The notes under the pieces: model-generated
Databases searched by the model: none
What the model saw: only the letters and a program-made list of their open reading frames with translations
What the model was told of the DNA's origin: nothing
Translations under genes and position numbers: made by a program
In this document: one piece after another, positions 31,901 through 41,719 of the stretch
Layout: each line of letters starts with the position of its first letter
How positions within the stretch are numbered: position 1 is the stretch's first letter
Assembly (NCBI GenBank): GCA_030435675.1
Contig: CM059621.1
Coordinates: forward strand, 13,826,001 to 13,890,000
Source: Steinernema hermaphroditum
Taxonomy: Eukaryota > Nematoda > Chromadorea > Rhabditida > Steinernematidae
Direction: 5' to 3'
DNA: 64,000 nt

Positions 31901-32747
31901 TCACAGAAAGTCGTTTTTCGGCTTCTTTTCGGCCTTCGACTTCCATTTCCCACCTTTAGCAGATCCTAGACACAGCTCAGTAAATTTTGTTTCAGGAGCT
32001 ATCCTTACGTTGTAGATGGGGCGACGTGGACGGCTTCGTCTCGGGCAAGGTGTGGGTGGCAGGCAGCGAGGTGACTTGGGAAGAGGCAAACGAACTCGGC
32101 GGAAGGGCGTCCGGCTGCTGCACTCCTTGGCAACTCTTCGACACCATGACCGCTTTGGCGTACGGTGTGCGGAACTCGACTTCCTCATCATCGACTTGAT
32201 TAACCGCCAAGAAGCCGACGATTCCAGCTATGCCCTTCGGTTCAACTTCGACCCTCATCTGAATATCGCAATTATTCATCATCTCACCGGTCATTTCAGT
32301 TGCACTTACAACTGGAACATCTTGCGACGCTCTCTGGTCGAGCATGGCTCGGACTTGCGTCTCCAGCATCCCAATTTTGCGGTCTTCTGGTGCCTCGCTT
32401 CGTTCCCTGCGCTCGCGACTCTCTCGGTACTTCTTCAGCATCTTCTGGCCGTTCCGTTTTGTCACATAGCGGACGACGACGATGGCAAAGCAACAGATCG
32501 TGAGGATAAGGAGTGTGGCTGTCATGAAAGCCACGACCATAAAGACGACCTGCGAAGTGGGGAAACAACAATCGGGATTGGTAGGCATGTTTTTGGTTTG
32601 CTGATCGGTAATAACCACAGAAGTTGTTTTGTGGACGTTATCGTGCAGCAACACGTTCATCCTAGAAGAGCTGAATGACGGGTTACAGTAAACGAGCTTA
32701 CTGTATCTCCTCGAGGATTTTCCGATCGAGATCCTCGTTGATCCCAT
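31901..32747 (-). CDS. Single-pass membrane protein with coiled-coil-like tail
   Basis: Exons 32747-32310, 32258-32009 and 31965-31901 (250 residues). After an N-terminal part with CC (PDCCFPTSQ), a transmembrane helix (VVFMVVAFMTATLLILTICC) is followed by a basic, charged helix (KKYRESRERRERSEAPEDRK), then an acidic and Ser/Pro-rich tail and a Lys-rich end (KSKAEKKPKNDFL). The 51-nt intron 32259-32309 has perfect GTAAGT and TATTCAG ends but is stop-free and in frame. The start may instead be the internal Met at about 32660. Type I or II topology is undecided and the family is unrecognised. Confidence 0.7.
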
Positions 32748-33931
32748 CTTCTTTTGTCGTCCCGAATAATCTCGGATTCGGAGAAGTGGTTAATATTCGA
32801 TGTCGACGGTGCTCGGTTGGCGTAACGAAGCGTTTCCGCATGTCGTGAAATGACGGATAAGCCTAAACGAACGGAAATATTCCCGAGGAAGGGGAGGGAG
32901 CACCGACCGACTCGGGCTTCTCTCTTAAGGGAAATGATGTGAATAGAATCGGACTGGAGTTTTCACTCAGTGTGATATTTCTGCGTTGTGTGGCTTCTCG
33001 TGACTGTACTATGGTGGCGTTTCTGCACAATTAAAACTTTCAGTAAGTCATCTGTTCTGTAATTACAGGTCAGAATGTACAAGATGTGTTCAAAAACGAC
33101 CTCAAGACTATGGGCGGTAGGGTGGAAGGCTGCACATCGCAGAAACTAACGAAGAGCACCACCATGTTCAGTTCCAACATGGCTTGCTCTTCATGAAATG
33201 TTGAAGAAGGACGCGGTATCAATGGTTGGCGAACAGTTAATCGTCGCGTGTTTACTTATTAAGAATGTTTTTTTCTCAGTTGGGGGTTGCCAACCAAGAA
33301 AAAACTGACTGTAAAATCCACTACCACATAAAGCATAACTAATCCTTTGAATCACTTTTTGCATCATTTCTGCAAACCGAAAATTTTGCAATATCCGAAA
33401 TTCCTCTTAAACTTGCATTTTCAATTTCTGTAAATTCTGCAAATTTTGCAACATAAAACATCGAATTTCTAACCGCACTTTCTGCACAATATGAAAAATC
33501 TTCAAAATTTCTGAAAGCCTGCAAAAACTGCAAAAAGTAGAAAACTTTTTCCCTTTGTTCGCTTTGTCAATCTCCACCATCTACACCATAGTGCAAATTC
33601 TCACATGTTTCTGAGATATTTTGCAAAACTCGTTGAAAAATGTGGGAATTTATTCAAATACATCTTTTGCAAACTCTACTGATTTTGCAACTTTGCAATT
33701 TTTTTGCAACTTTGCAACGATTCCGACGGCAATTGCAAAGCACAAAACATTCCATCTTTTACTTCCCGGCGCACGATCTAACAAAGCAAACATTTCTGGA
33801 AAACCTAGAAATTTTCCGCATCTCCACAACATCCACCTTTTCTCATTTCTCATACGACCTATGCGGAGCAGATGTACCGTATATTTTGACACCGTATACC
33901 ATATATTTGTACCGTATACAACCACATTTCA
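32748..33931. other. Intergenic, AT-rich TTTTGCAA-dense patch
   Basis: No gene is seen. From about 33350 to 33760 the sequence is dense in TTTTGCAA, TTTGCAAC and CTGCAAA words, without a fixed period. Confidence 0.5.
33350..33760. repeat. Low-complexity TTTTGCAA-rich tract
   Basis: The word TTTTGCAA or its one-base variants recurs at irregular spacing on both sides of 33540, e.g. AACTTTGCAATTTTTTTGCA near 33695. It is partly self-complementary (TTGCAA). Probably a decayed satellite or hairpin-rich sequence. Confidence 0.6.
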
Positions 33932-34369
33932 TTAACAACTATTAATTAACATCGAATTCCTGTGAATCAATAAATTATCAAATTCATAACACAGTCGCAG
34001 CCAAAGAATAAACGCTATGAAACACACGCCCACTATGACGATGGGCGTGCGGGTTTTGATGCAGCGGCTAAAGGATTCCGACGGTGGATAAACCATTGGG
34101 ATGTCATAAATCGCGTAGAGGCGCTCATCAGGAGGAGGCCTAGGACCGTTGTATGGAGCGCCATCTTAAAGAGGCCATAGATGAAACATTAGTAATTTGT
34201 GATTAATAAAACTTAGCTCCCTTATGATTTGTTCCATGTCTTCATACAGTTTCGCCATCTTCTCTTCTGTGAAGCCAGCTAATTCAGTTTCAGTGTTAGA
34301 TTCAGTGCCAGAGGACAATGACATGCACTCTTCAACGGTAAAGTCAGTTAATTTAGTATTCGAGGACAT
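33932..34369 (-). CDS. Small single-pass membrane protein
   Basis: Exons 34369-34213 and 34164-33932 encode 129 residues: an acidic Ser/Thr-rich N-terminus (MSSNTKLTDFTVEECMSLSS), a helical segment (KMAKLYEDMEQIIREL), a Pro-rich stretch (GPRPPPDERLYAIYDIPMVY), a transmembrane helix (TPIVIVGVCFIAFILWLRLC) and a short tail. The donor (CTAA/GTTTTA) is weak, but the 48-nt intron contains TACTAAT and keeps frame. It is divergent from the MGNC gene at 34598, sharing a promoter region of about 228 bp. Family unknown; Pro/Tyr motifs suggest SH3 or WW partners. Confidence 0.6.
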
Positions 34370-34597
34370 TTTATGAACACTGAAATACGGTCACGATCAC
34401 ACATCAAAACAAAGTTCGTGTGTTGTGATTTTGCGCCGAGCGATCGCGATAACGACGGCGCCACTAAAGACAGACCTGAGGCGCGCGAGGATGTTTTGTT
34501 TTCTTAAAACCACAAACACGTGCGCGCCGTGTTTCCACGCGTCGTTTCTATTATGAGTGCCTTCTGTTTCAGAACACTCAGAAGACACAAAATCACA

Positions 34598-34888
34598 ATG
34601 GGAAACTGCTTCAAATGCGTGACAGTCAAATTGAATGATCATGAGGTGAGCAGCTATTTTTGGGGTTCGGTCACATTGACTTATTCAACATTTAAGACGG
34701 ACTTCATGAGCAATTAACTCTTCGAAAAGCGTCAGGACGAGGTGGTCCCAATTGCAAGAGAAGAGCGGGCGGAACTCTATGTAAAGAAGACTACGAGAAA
34801 TGCTTCTTTAGCGAGTTCGAGGACCAGCCGCGACCAGCTGACTTCGGGTTTACGTCTCCTGCAGGCTACACATCCTACCCCCCTTTAA
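34598..34888 (+). CDS. Small MGNC-type (acylated) protein
   Basis: Exons 34598-34645 and 34736-34888 encode 66 residues. The N-terminus MGNCFKC has Gly2 for myristoylation with Cys4 and Cys7 for palmitoylation, predicting anchoring to the inner membrane surface. The remainder is charged and Ser/Thr-rich (DEVVPIAREERAELYVKK). An upstream GTTTCAG acceptor at 34572 lies 25 bp before the ATG. The 90-nt intron contains a stop in frame, so splicing is required for the longer protein. Family unknown. Confidence 0.6.
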
Positions 34889-35688
34889 AGATGTTTTTAT
34901 GGGCACAAATATGTATATCAAGTGCGGTGGCTGCGTCGCCATCAACCGCGAATTTGCAATACGGTGCAAGAGTGGGAAAAGTTATATGACTATTTCCTAC
35001 AAAGAAATCGGTCGCGAGCGAAATATAATGCAGCAGTGAGAGCACTAGAAAAATATGGTATGCCATGTGAATGCCATGATCTGCCATATTACTAATAAAT
35101 GGTTATAAAAATTAGAATTTCCCCACAGACGAACGAGAACAGAGAATGTTGTATGGAATCAGCGCTAAAAAAAAACTGCGCTGTTGGAAGATCAAAACAG
35201 AAATTGTTTTCACTCTCTGCAGCCGACGAAACTGAGAAGTGCGGACGTGGCTCGAGCGCAAAGCATTCCGCGGCGGGGGCGGCGGCAACTGAGGACTCGG
35301 AAATTGTCAAGTACGGTATGATCGTGCGATCTCCGTTCATCGGCTTCAGTCAAGCACTTCCGGATTGCATCGCGATTTAGTTTTTCTCTGTTCGTACGTT
35401 TTAAGCAATTGATTTCAGATACTTAGTTATCAACACACATATCAACACACAAATCACAGCTTAAATTGATTTTCACGTTAACGGTTGGTTCGTTATGATT
35501 ATTTTACCGCTCTACTCATTATTATGCTCTCGATTGCTTCAACGGCGAGGAGTACATCTCTGAGTTGGCGATTTTGCGGTATCTCGCGAGCATGGTTCGT
35601 TATCATTGCCCAATTGATATTCAAACTTTCCCTTTAACTGATCAATCTTCGTGACGGAGGACGCCCAGTCACCGTAGTGCACCCGTCC

Positions 35689-35811
35689 ATGTACTACCCC
35701 AACTACGAGGTCGATGATTGCGATCTGCCCGAGTTCACCTACCTGCAGAGGGACCGCTACACGATGGCAGTTATCCCTATCCACATCAGCAGGAGGCGTA
35801 CAAGCCTATAG
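35689..35811 (+). CDS. Possible terminal exon, uncertain
   Basis: The frame MYYPNYEVDDCDLPEFTYLQ to stop at 35811 is open upstream past the Met and has Tyr/Pro/acidic composition like the tails of the other small membrane proteins here. A hydrophobic minus-to-plus partner exon near 35520-35640 (MLSIASTARS...) is possible but no phase-consistent join was found. A competing minus-strand frame (35539-35784) covers the same DNA. Confidence 0.25.
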   Translation: MYYPNYEVDDCDLPEFTYLQRDRYTMAVIPIHISRRRTSL

Positions 35812-35917
35812 GTCCAAAAGTGCTTGGCAGAGCACTCCATGTGCAGACCTGATCAAAACGGCAAAAATCCGTGCAAGACCTCGATTCTGCCCCGCGAAAC
35901 ATCGAAAAACGTTTGTT

Positions 35918-36040
35918 CCGCGGAGCAAAGTATGACCACCCGCGGGGCATTTTTTTGCCCCGTGCACGGGGTACCCCGCGGGGCACAATTTACAATGGAT
36001 TTGCCCCGCGCGCGCGGGGTAACCCGCGGAGTATGACCAG
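35918..36040. repeat. Cluster of GC-rich perfect palindromes
   Basis: Three perfect palindromes in 62 bp: CCCCGTGCACGGGG (35958-35971), CCCCGCGGGG (35974-35983) and CCCCGCGCGCGCGGGG (36004-36019). They are bracketed by near-identical words CCGCGGAG...GTATGACCA (35918-35938) and CCGCGGAGTATGACCAG (36024-36040). Not coding in any supported model. Confidence 0.9.
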
Positions 36041-36268
36041 GCCTTAACTGATCTCCGGAATGGTATTTTCTGTTTCTTTTATCGGTCATGCTCAACGGAA
36101 TGGAGATATCAAGTTAACATGTGAAGATCATCACTGCGAAGAAGTAGTGTGATATTAGATGCATGTCTCAGGACTATTTCGTCATAACGTGTCTGAGAAA
36201 AGAAAGTATCGTTTGTATTTATTGACATTTAGAAAAAACAGTAACAATATAGGCAGACAAAACTAAAA

Positions 36269-39155
36269 TTAATCCCTAATTCTTATCGGATCGTAACCGA
36301 ACCCTTCTCCTTCGCCAACATTGTACAGCGCGGGCGGATCATAGAAGTCGCAAATGGCGCCAACGCTTGGGTCACGTCCCTAAAGCAGATCTCTTCAAAT
36401 GGAAAACTCACAAATTCCACTCTCACCTGGAAACGTCTGTACAGTTCGCTTTGCATGTCACCAGCGCCGCGGTTTAAGATGGTCTGCTTCAATCGTTCTC
36501 CAGTAGACGGTTCATCTCCTTCATGGTCGAAAGTTTCATGAACATCTAACGCCAACATCTGAAACCACATTGAAAAATGTATCGGTATGCTTTGCATTAC
36601 CTCTGTCCAAAGCTTTCTGTAGTACATTCCCATATGCGGCTGCATGGCAAAAATAGGTGTGAACGAACAAGGGTGATAATCATTGCGTCCCAGTTTGAAC
36701 GGGAAATACTCCTTATACTTTTCTCGATACATATCCAGCCAGAATTTCTTCTTACGATCTTCCATCTCAAATATGCTGAGGTCGTAGTCAGCCCAAAACA
36801 AAGCGCGATATGATTCCCAAAGTGTGGCTCTTGATAACGCCAACGAGGCACGATTCGCCTCGTTTTCATCCATTGCGCTTCCGGTAACCTGAGATAATCT
36901 ATGTAGTGATTAATTCCCGAAATGTTGACAGACCACATGCGGCGAACTGAGAGCTTGCAGCAAATTTGGCTTGTAAATGAAGAACTGAAGAAAAGCAGGG
37001 AATAAATCAGCAGCATCCCAGTCGCTTGCGTACATAGGAGCCCATGGAATTGTAATGTCACGATATGGACTTCGAGACAAGAGCAATTGCACTGAGCGTC
37101 CGAACTATAAGCTCTGAGTTACAAATGAAAACATTATCGTGATCCATACGTGGCTAAGCAACTGGCTCAACTGGCTGTGGTGCAACAGAGATTCACCGGC
37201 ACTGTTCGGCTGATTAGCAAGACCATTCATGTATACTATCTTGTCCAAGCCTCTTTGTTCGCTTTGATCTAAACGCACTATCAGGTCACATTGAAATGGA
37301 ACGGCCGCTTACTTCGTCCAAGCAAGGTGTTCCAGCTACCACGTTTGCTCTCACGATCGAAGGGATCGATATACAAGCGACCGAGATGCTCGCCAGTAGC
37401 TAAATCTGCAACGGAGTAAATACGAGCGGATGGATGGCATCTCTCAAGGCCACTGTCGCTAATGTCTTGAAATTTCAGATTAAAAATGTGTGACACGATC
37501 TCAATTAGATTGTTGAAGGTGGGCCAAAACGGGAAGTGGTTCATCAGGTCGAGGGAATTCACACTGAAAATTAATGGATACTGAATGTGGAATCTTTGAG
37601 TGCTTACTCATAATGATCGTGTGCTTCACGTCGGCAAATGTAAAACAAATCAGAAGGCTGCAAGTCGGTAATAAGTTCTTTGACAGAAGCGAACTTGATC
37701 CATGATTCTCTGCGATCGTGGAAGACGGGACCCATTCGCTTGTTCAGCCTAAAAGGGGAACGAAAGCGATAGAAAATTATTTAGCTATTCATACGCATTT
37801 ATGAAGTTCCGCACTGTATCTGGCGTTCCTGCCATCTTGTTTGATAGACGATGTTCACTAACGGACGAGAAACCGAGGGTCTTAGCCCAACCGTCGCTAA
37901 AGCAAACGAATTTGATAAATCGTTCGATATCACACGACAAACTTATTATGACGAAGTTCCTCAATGTTGATTGAATTATTGTAGAAGTCGTGCTCGAAGC
38001 TCGCCCTTGAGGTCCACTTATCCCAAGCCGTTGCGCGAAGACTTCGATCCCCGCAGTACTGCAAAAATGGCAAGATAGATCCTGGAGCCATGCGAGCTTT
38101 CCACGGTCCGTGTTCTGAACTTTTCCTAAAATGATACAGCCCATATTTAGAGAAACGTTGGCTTGCACATACTTGTCAACGGCTAGTAATTTCAGAATAT
38201 GTGGTGGAGCATCTTTGATCACATTGCGATCGGTAACAGTGAACTGGTATTGATCGTTTGTGGACATGATATTTGTCAAGTATTTCGACCTATATTCGTC
38301 AACGAAGTGGGACCACGAGCCAATAAGTTTCCTCGTTTTCTGGTCGTGTTTGTCGAGTCCACTAGCTTTTATTTCCAAGAGATACCATTCGACCAGTCTC
38401 AGCTTCCATTCATCCATGTCTTCGGAAGGGTTTTCATACAAACTCTGAAACAGGGAAGGAATATGCATAGCGAACAGAAAAAAAATATTGCCTTCAACAG
38501 ATGCTGGAATGTGGGGCTTGTCAGTTTTTCCATATGCTCGCGAGCGCAAGTAACCTTAATCTAAAATAAGAATGGAGTGAGAAGTTTTGTGCAATTCCTT
38601 ACGTGATGCAAATCGGCGTCAAAGGCTTTGCTACTACATTCGGGCCAGTCGGTCATCATCTTAAGGAGCAGAGTCTGGAACGCATAGTTCACCTCGTACT
38701 CTTCCGAAAGGAGCGGACCAACGACGCCTTCGAACGACTTATTTTCAGTAGCTTCCTCCAAATGCTCAGTATGCTCCATTACAGTTGCGCCATATTCCAT
38801 GAGGGATCTCACAGTGCCTTCGTACATTTCCTTCGCTGAAAATATTCAATACACGAGTGAAATGGCTTTTGCAGAAGAATTTAAATAGCTTATCATCATC
38901 AAACACTTACGCGATGAGGTCGCGAGAGTTGGCCAGTCACCATTGCTGGCTATGTTGGCGAGAAAAGAATTATTCTCGACTGTTTCATCAGGAATCACCG
39001 GAAACCTAGAAATTAAGTACATCAGTTAACATTGTGCAAAAAACAACTTACATCACATAGTACCCGCAAATGCGAGATGGCGTCTCGTTACCCATTTTGA
39101 AGAGGATCGTCCTACGCGACTCGCGCAGAACTCTCTTACCTAAAAGCCGTAGCAT
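36269..39155 (-). CDS. M3-family oligopeptidase A homologue, zinc site lost
   Basis: Fourteen phase-matched exons: 39155-39052, 39005-38911, 38835-38603, 38560-38492, 38444-38173, 38125-37943, 37896-37795, 37748-37608, 37563-37313, 37268-37150, 37104-36937, 36888-36601, 36558-36427, 36379-36269; 755 residues. The Arg-rich N-terminus (MLRLLGKRVLRESRRT) suggests mitochondrial import. Landmarks of bacterial PrlC/OpdA-type M3 peptidases are in order: GVVGPLLSEEYEVNYAF, EELRHNNDGWAKTLGF, YIDPFDRESKRGSW, MGMYYRKLW, GERLKQTIL and FQGRDPSV. The HEFGH zinc helix is replaced by SHFGR (residues 522-526), and the third-ligand Glu in WDAVELP is Asp in WDAADLF (556), so all ligands are changed. Probably a non-catalytic paralogue. 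Intron 4 uses a GC donor (AAG/GCAATA); intron 12 is 42 nt, in frame and stop-free. TTTGCAG abuts the ATG, suggesting trans-splicing. Confidence 0.92.
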
Positions 39156-39658
39156 CTGCAAATGAAGAAAAAGTTACAAATTGTGCAAAATTTAAGAGCT
39201 CAAATCGAAGGTATGCACACATAGCAATAGACTTTACTGTTTCTTGAGAACTTCGATACAAACATGCGAAATTTGAGGGGCAAAATCCAGGAGATTTGGA
39301 GCTCCGTTTTGTTGTCCACTGTTCGACTACTTTTACCGATGAATACAGCAGAAGGAACAACAGAAACACTAGGGACAAAATTTTTTCAGCAAACTCTGCC
39401 TTGTTCATTGAATGTTTCACAAATCACCAACCGAACCGAGAAAACGAGCTTTTCGTTGCAGGACCCACCCTGCGAACTCATTGCACAGACATTTCTCGAC
39501 GGATTGGAATTTTCGAAATTTTCGGTTTTTTACGTTTCGGCCAACTCCGCGTGCTAAACGCCGGGAAATGACTCCTCGCACTTTCATATACTTCGCGCGT
39601 CGGTTGCGCGCCCAAATTGTGATCTTGTGTTCTCTTTTCGATCTCAGTTTTGCAGAAA
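39156..39658. other. Divergent intergenic region
   Basis: Lies between the M3-like gene start (minus) and the basic protein gene (plus). Overlapping frames on both strands are open (for example minus 39136-39420 with a hydrophobic FLLFLLLYSS), but the minus one ends in the M3 gene's acceptor, so it is upstream or intronic sequence. Confidence 0.45.
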
Positions 39659-40379
39659 ATGACCTCGGAAACTTGTCGGTCAGCCGAGCGACCAACTTCG
39701 AAGTACAAGATGCGCCGTGAGAAGAATAAATTCACGGCAACCGTTGCCGATAAGCAAGAAGGTGAGCGTCGTGCGTTGTTGCTAGGAGTATAGCGTTTTC
39801 GTTCCCAGGTTATATCGGGGACCAAGAGATCAACAAAATTCTGAGTGCCTTAGGCGAAGACACGACGACCGATGATCACAGCAAGACCAAGAAAAAGACG
39901 AAGAAGGGCCGAAAGAAGCCTGACGGAGAACCGAGCTCGCCGGACACTTCGGAGAACAGCGTTAGATACAGATGATGCAACTTTCTGTAAATAGCTGGAG
40001 TTGTTTAGAAGTCAAGCCCCTCCAGCAGGAAGACCAAGAAGGCGAACACGGCCTCGCCTCCGACAGTGAAAAAGGCCAATGAGGTGCCTCCCGAAAAAGT
40101 GAGTGAGAGCCCACTCCCGGCAGAACCGAGTCCTACCGAGAACGTAATGCTCCTGAAGCTGGCGGGTGGTCGCGAAATCAGCCTGCTGGGCGGGGGACCT
40201 GCGCATCCGAACGAAACCTTGACGGACCTAGAGGATCAAGAATTTGAGGTCATGAAGCTCGCCATGCAGAAAGCTTGGGAGGAATACATGGCAGGAGAAG
40301 GTGAGCACCTTGTACGACTGCGAATAGGAACTTATCTGGTTTGTTTTCAGCGCCGGTCCCTTTCGAGGAAGACGAGTGA
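39659..40379 (+). CDS. Basic, disordered Lys/Ser/Pro-rich protein
   Basis: Exons 39659-39761, 39809-39960, 40009-40300 and 40351-40379 give 191 residues. The start lies 3 bases after TTTTGCAG. Content: a basic N-terminus (SKYKMRREKNKFTATV), a Lys run (KTKKKTKKGRKK, a plausible nuclear localisation signal), a Ser/Pro-rich linker, and a more ordered C-terminus (ENVMLLKLAGGREISLLGGG; EFEVMKLAMQKAWEEYM) ending acidic (FEEDE). The last exon is only 29 nt. Family unrecognised; probably nuclear. Confidence 0.75.
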
Positions 40380-40829
40380 GGCTGCGTTCAATGTCCATAC
40401 GCGTTGTTTAGTTGCTATGTTTTGAATGTACGTCCTTTAACGTAATAAATAGGCGCTTTTCGCATGTTACTTTTTGCGTTTGGTATGGTTTGTTGACACC
40501 TCTCTTTTACCTGTGGTGGTGGTGAAATGTGGTGGTGACGCTCTGATAGTGGTCCAACCCCGATGAGGGACGTCCTGTTCGGGGTGCTTTCGTAAAGTAT
40601 GTCACCGAGAAATGTTGCAAGCCGGAAACTCATTTGTGGCAGATGGGCCGAGCGAACTGGTTGTTTTTGTCTCCGAGACTTTCTACAACAGTCGTTTTGT
40701 CGTTGTGTCTGGGGCGGAGGAACGTGTCTGCCAAATGAGACACTGAATGTGTCTCTAGACTGTTTGACGGACCCTCTAAGTTCTTGTCTCTTCAGGTGTG
40801 CCGATTCCCGTGCGAGTCCAGAGAAGAAC
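40380..40829. other. Intergenic, 5' region of RING-CH gene
   Basis: A CTCTTCAG acceptor at 40789-40796 lies 33 bp before the RING-CH start and may be a trans-splice site or the end of a 5' intron. Nothing else recognised. Confidence 0.5.
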
Positions 40830-41430
40830 ATGGAATCAAGTGGCAACAATGAGCAAGATCGCGGAGAGGCGGTTCACGAAGAAGTAGCGCCGGGCCAAGA
40901 AAAATGCGAACCGAACGAGATGACGAAGAAAACGTGCAGAATCTGTTTGAACGACGAAATCGAGGAGTGGAGAACTCCTTGTCTGTGCTCCGGGACGATT
41001 CGATACGTTTGTGTCGCCTGTTTGGAACGGCTCGTAACTTCGCCCAACACACGGAACCAGTGTGTCACTTGCAGGTCCGTCGTGTATCTGTTTCTCTTCT
41101 GTACATTCAAGTTTTTTCAGATATGAATACAAAAAGCACTGGATTCTGAAGAACGTCAATGACTGGTCATTGCCGCATCTGGAGATGGATCGCTGGGATG
41201 CCTTCGAAGTGTTCCTTGATGGTTATACGACCTACAGGATGATCCGTGGTTTCTTCAACGTTGCAAATGGTAGCCGTAGCGTATTAGTGCAATTCCTGCA
41301 CTTGCTGTTTTGGCGGACATTTATTTGTACGAAATCTCGGATTGCTTATTACCGAACTATAGGGGACAAACTGCGCATGACTGTTATGAAGCCAGAAATT
41401 GATGACATCGGTGCTGAGTTGATTCAATAA
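40830..41430 (+). CDS. RING-CH (MARCH-like) protein with His-to-Cys change
   Basis: Exons 40830-41074 and 41121-41430 give 184 residues. An acidic N-terminus precedes a RING-CH/RINGv domain at about residues 35-85: CRIC, PCLCSGTIRYVC, CLERL, CVTCRYEYKKHW. The spacing C-x2-C-x11-C-x-C-x7-[H]-x2-C-x14-C-x2-C is kept, but the residue that is His in MARCH proteins (YVHxxCL) is Cys here (YVCVACL). A weakly hydrophobic segment (VLVQFLHLLFWRTFIC) follows at about 140. MARCH family members are membrane-bound E3 ubiquitin ligases; the WxxxW/YEYKKHW ending is typical. Cys can still bind zinc, so activity is possible. Confidence 0.85.
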
Positions 41431-41719
41431 GATGTTGTTACGTTAATAAATTGTCATGTTGTGGTGCAAGTTTGCTTGTGTTGGAGCATCAGAGAGATGA
41501 TGCCTTGAGGGTGAATCCTGTTCTTTTGTGAGTGTGATCTGTCTGGCTTCACAGATCGTGTATGCGTGATTCAAATGACACTCAACTCGTAACCTCGTGC
41601 TGCTAGTATCAGGCTACATATGTACCACTTCCCATAATTAGAGAATTCATTCTACTCCAACGCACGTTCGTTCGTAGTAACGATACATTTATCAGAAGCG
41701 GTACAAGAGTTACATCGTG
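41431..41719. other. Convergent intergenic region
   Basis: A 289-bp gap between convergent 3' ends; TTAATAAATTG near 41441 supplies a polyadenylation signal for the RING-CH gene. Confidence 0.5.

Larger units (their letters stand above)
34889..36268. other. Intergenic with weak exon and GC-rich palindromes
   Basis: A plus-strand frame at 35129-35380 follows a CCCCACAG acceptor but has no donor partner. The weak exon at 35689-35811 and the palindrome cluster 35918-36040 are listed separately. Otherwise nothing is recognised. Confidence 0.4.

Noticed and set aside
34646..34696. 51-nt intron ending at TTTAAG in the MGNC gene
   Set aside because: It would give a 22-residue product; the acceptor at 34735 keeps a longer, coding-like exon in phase.
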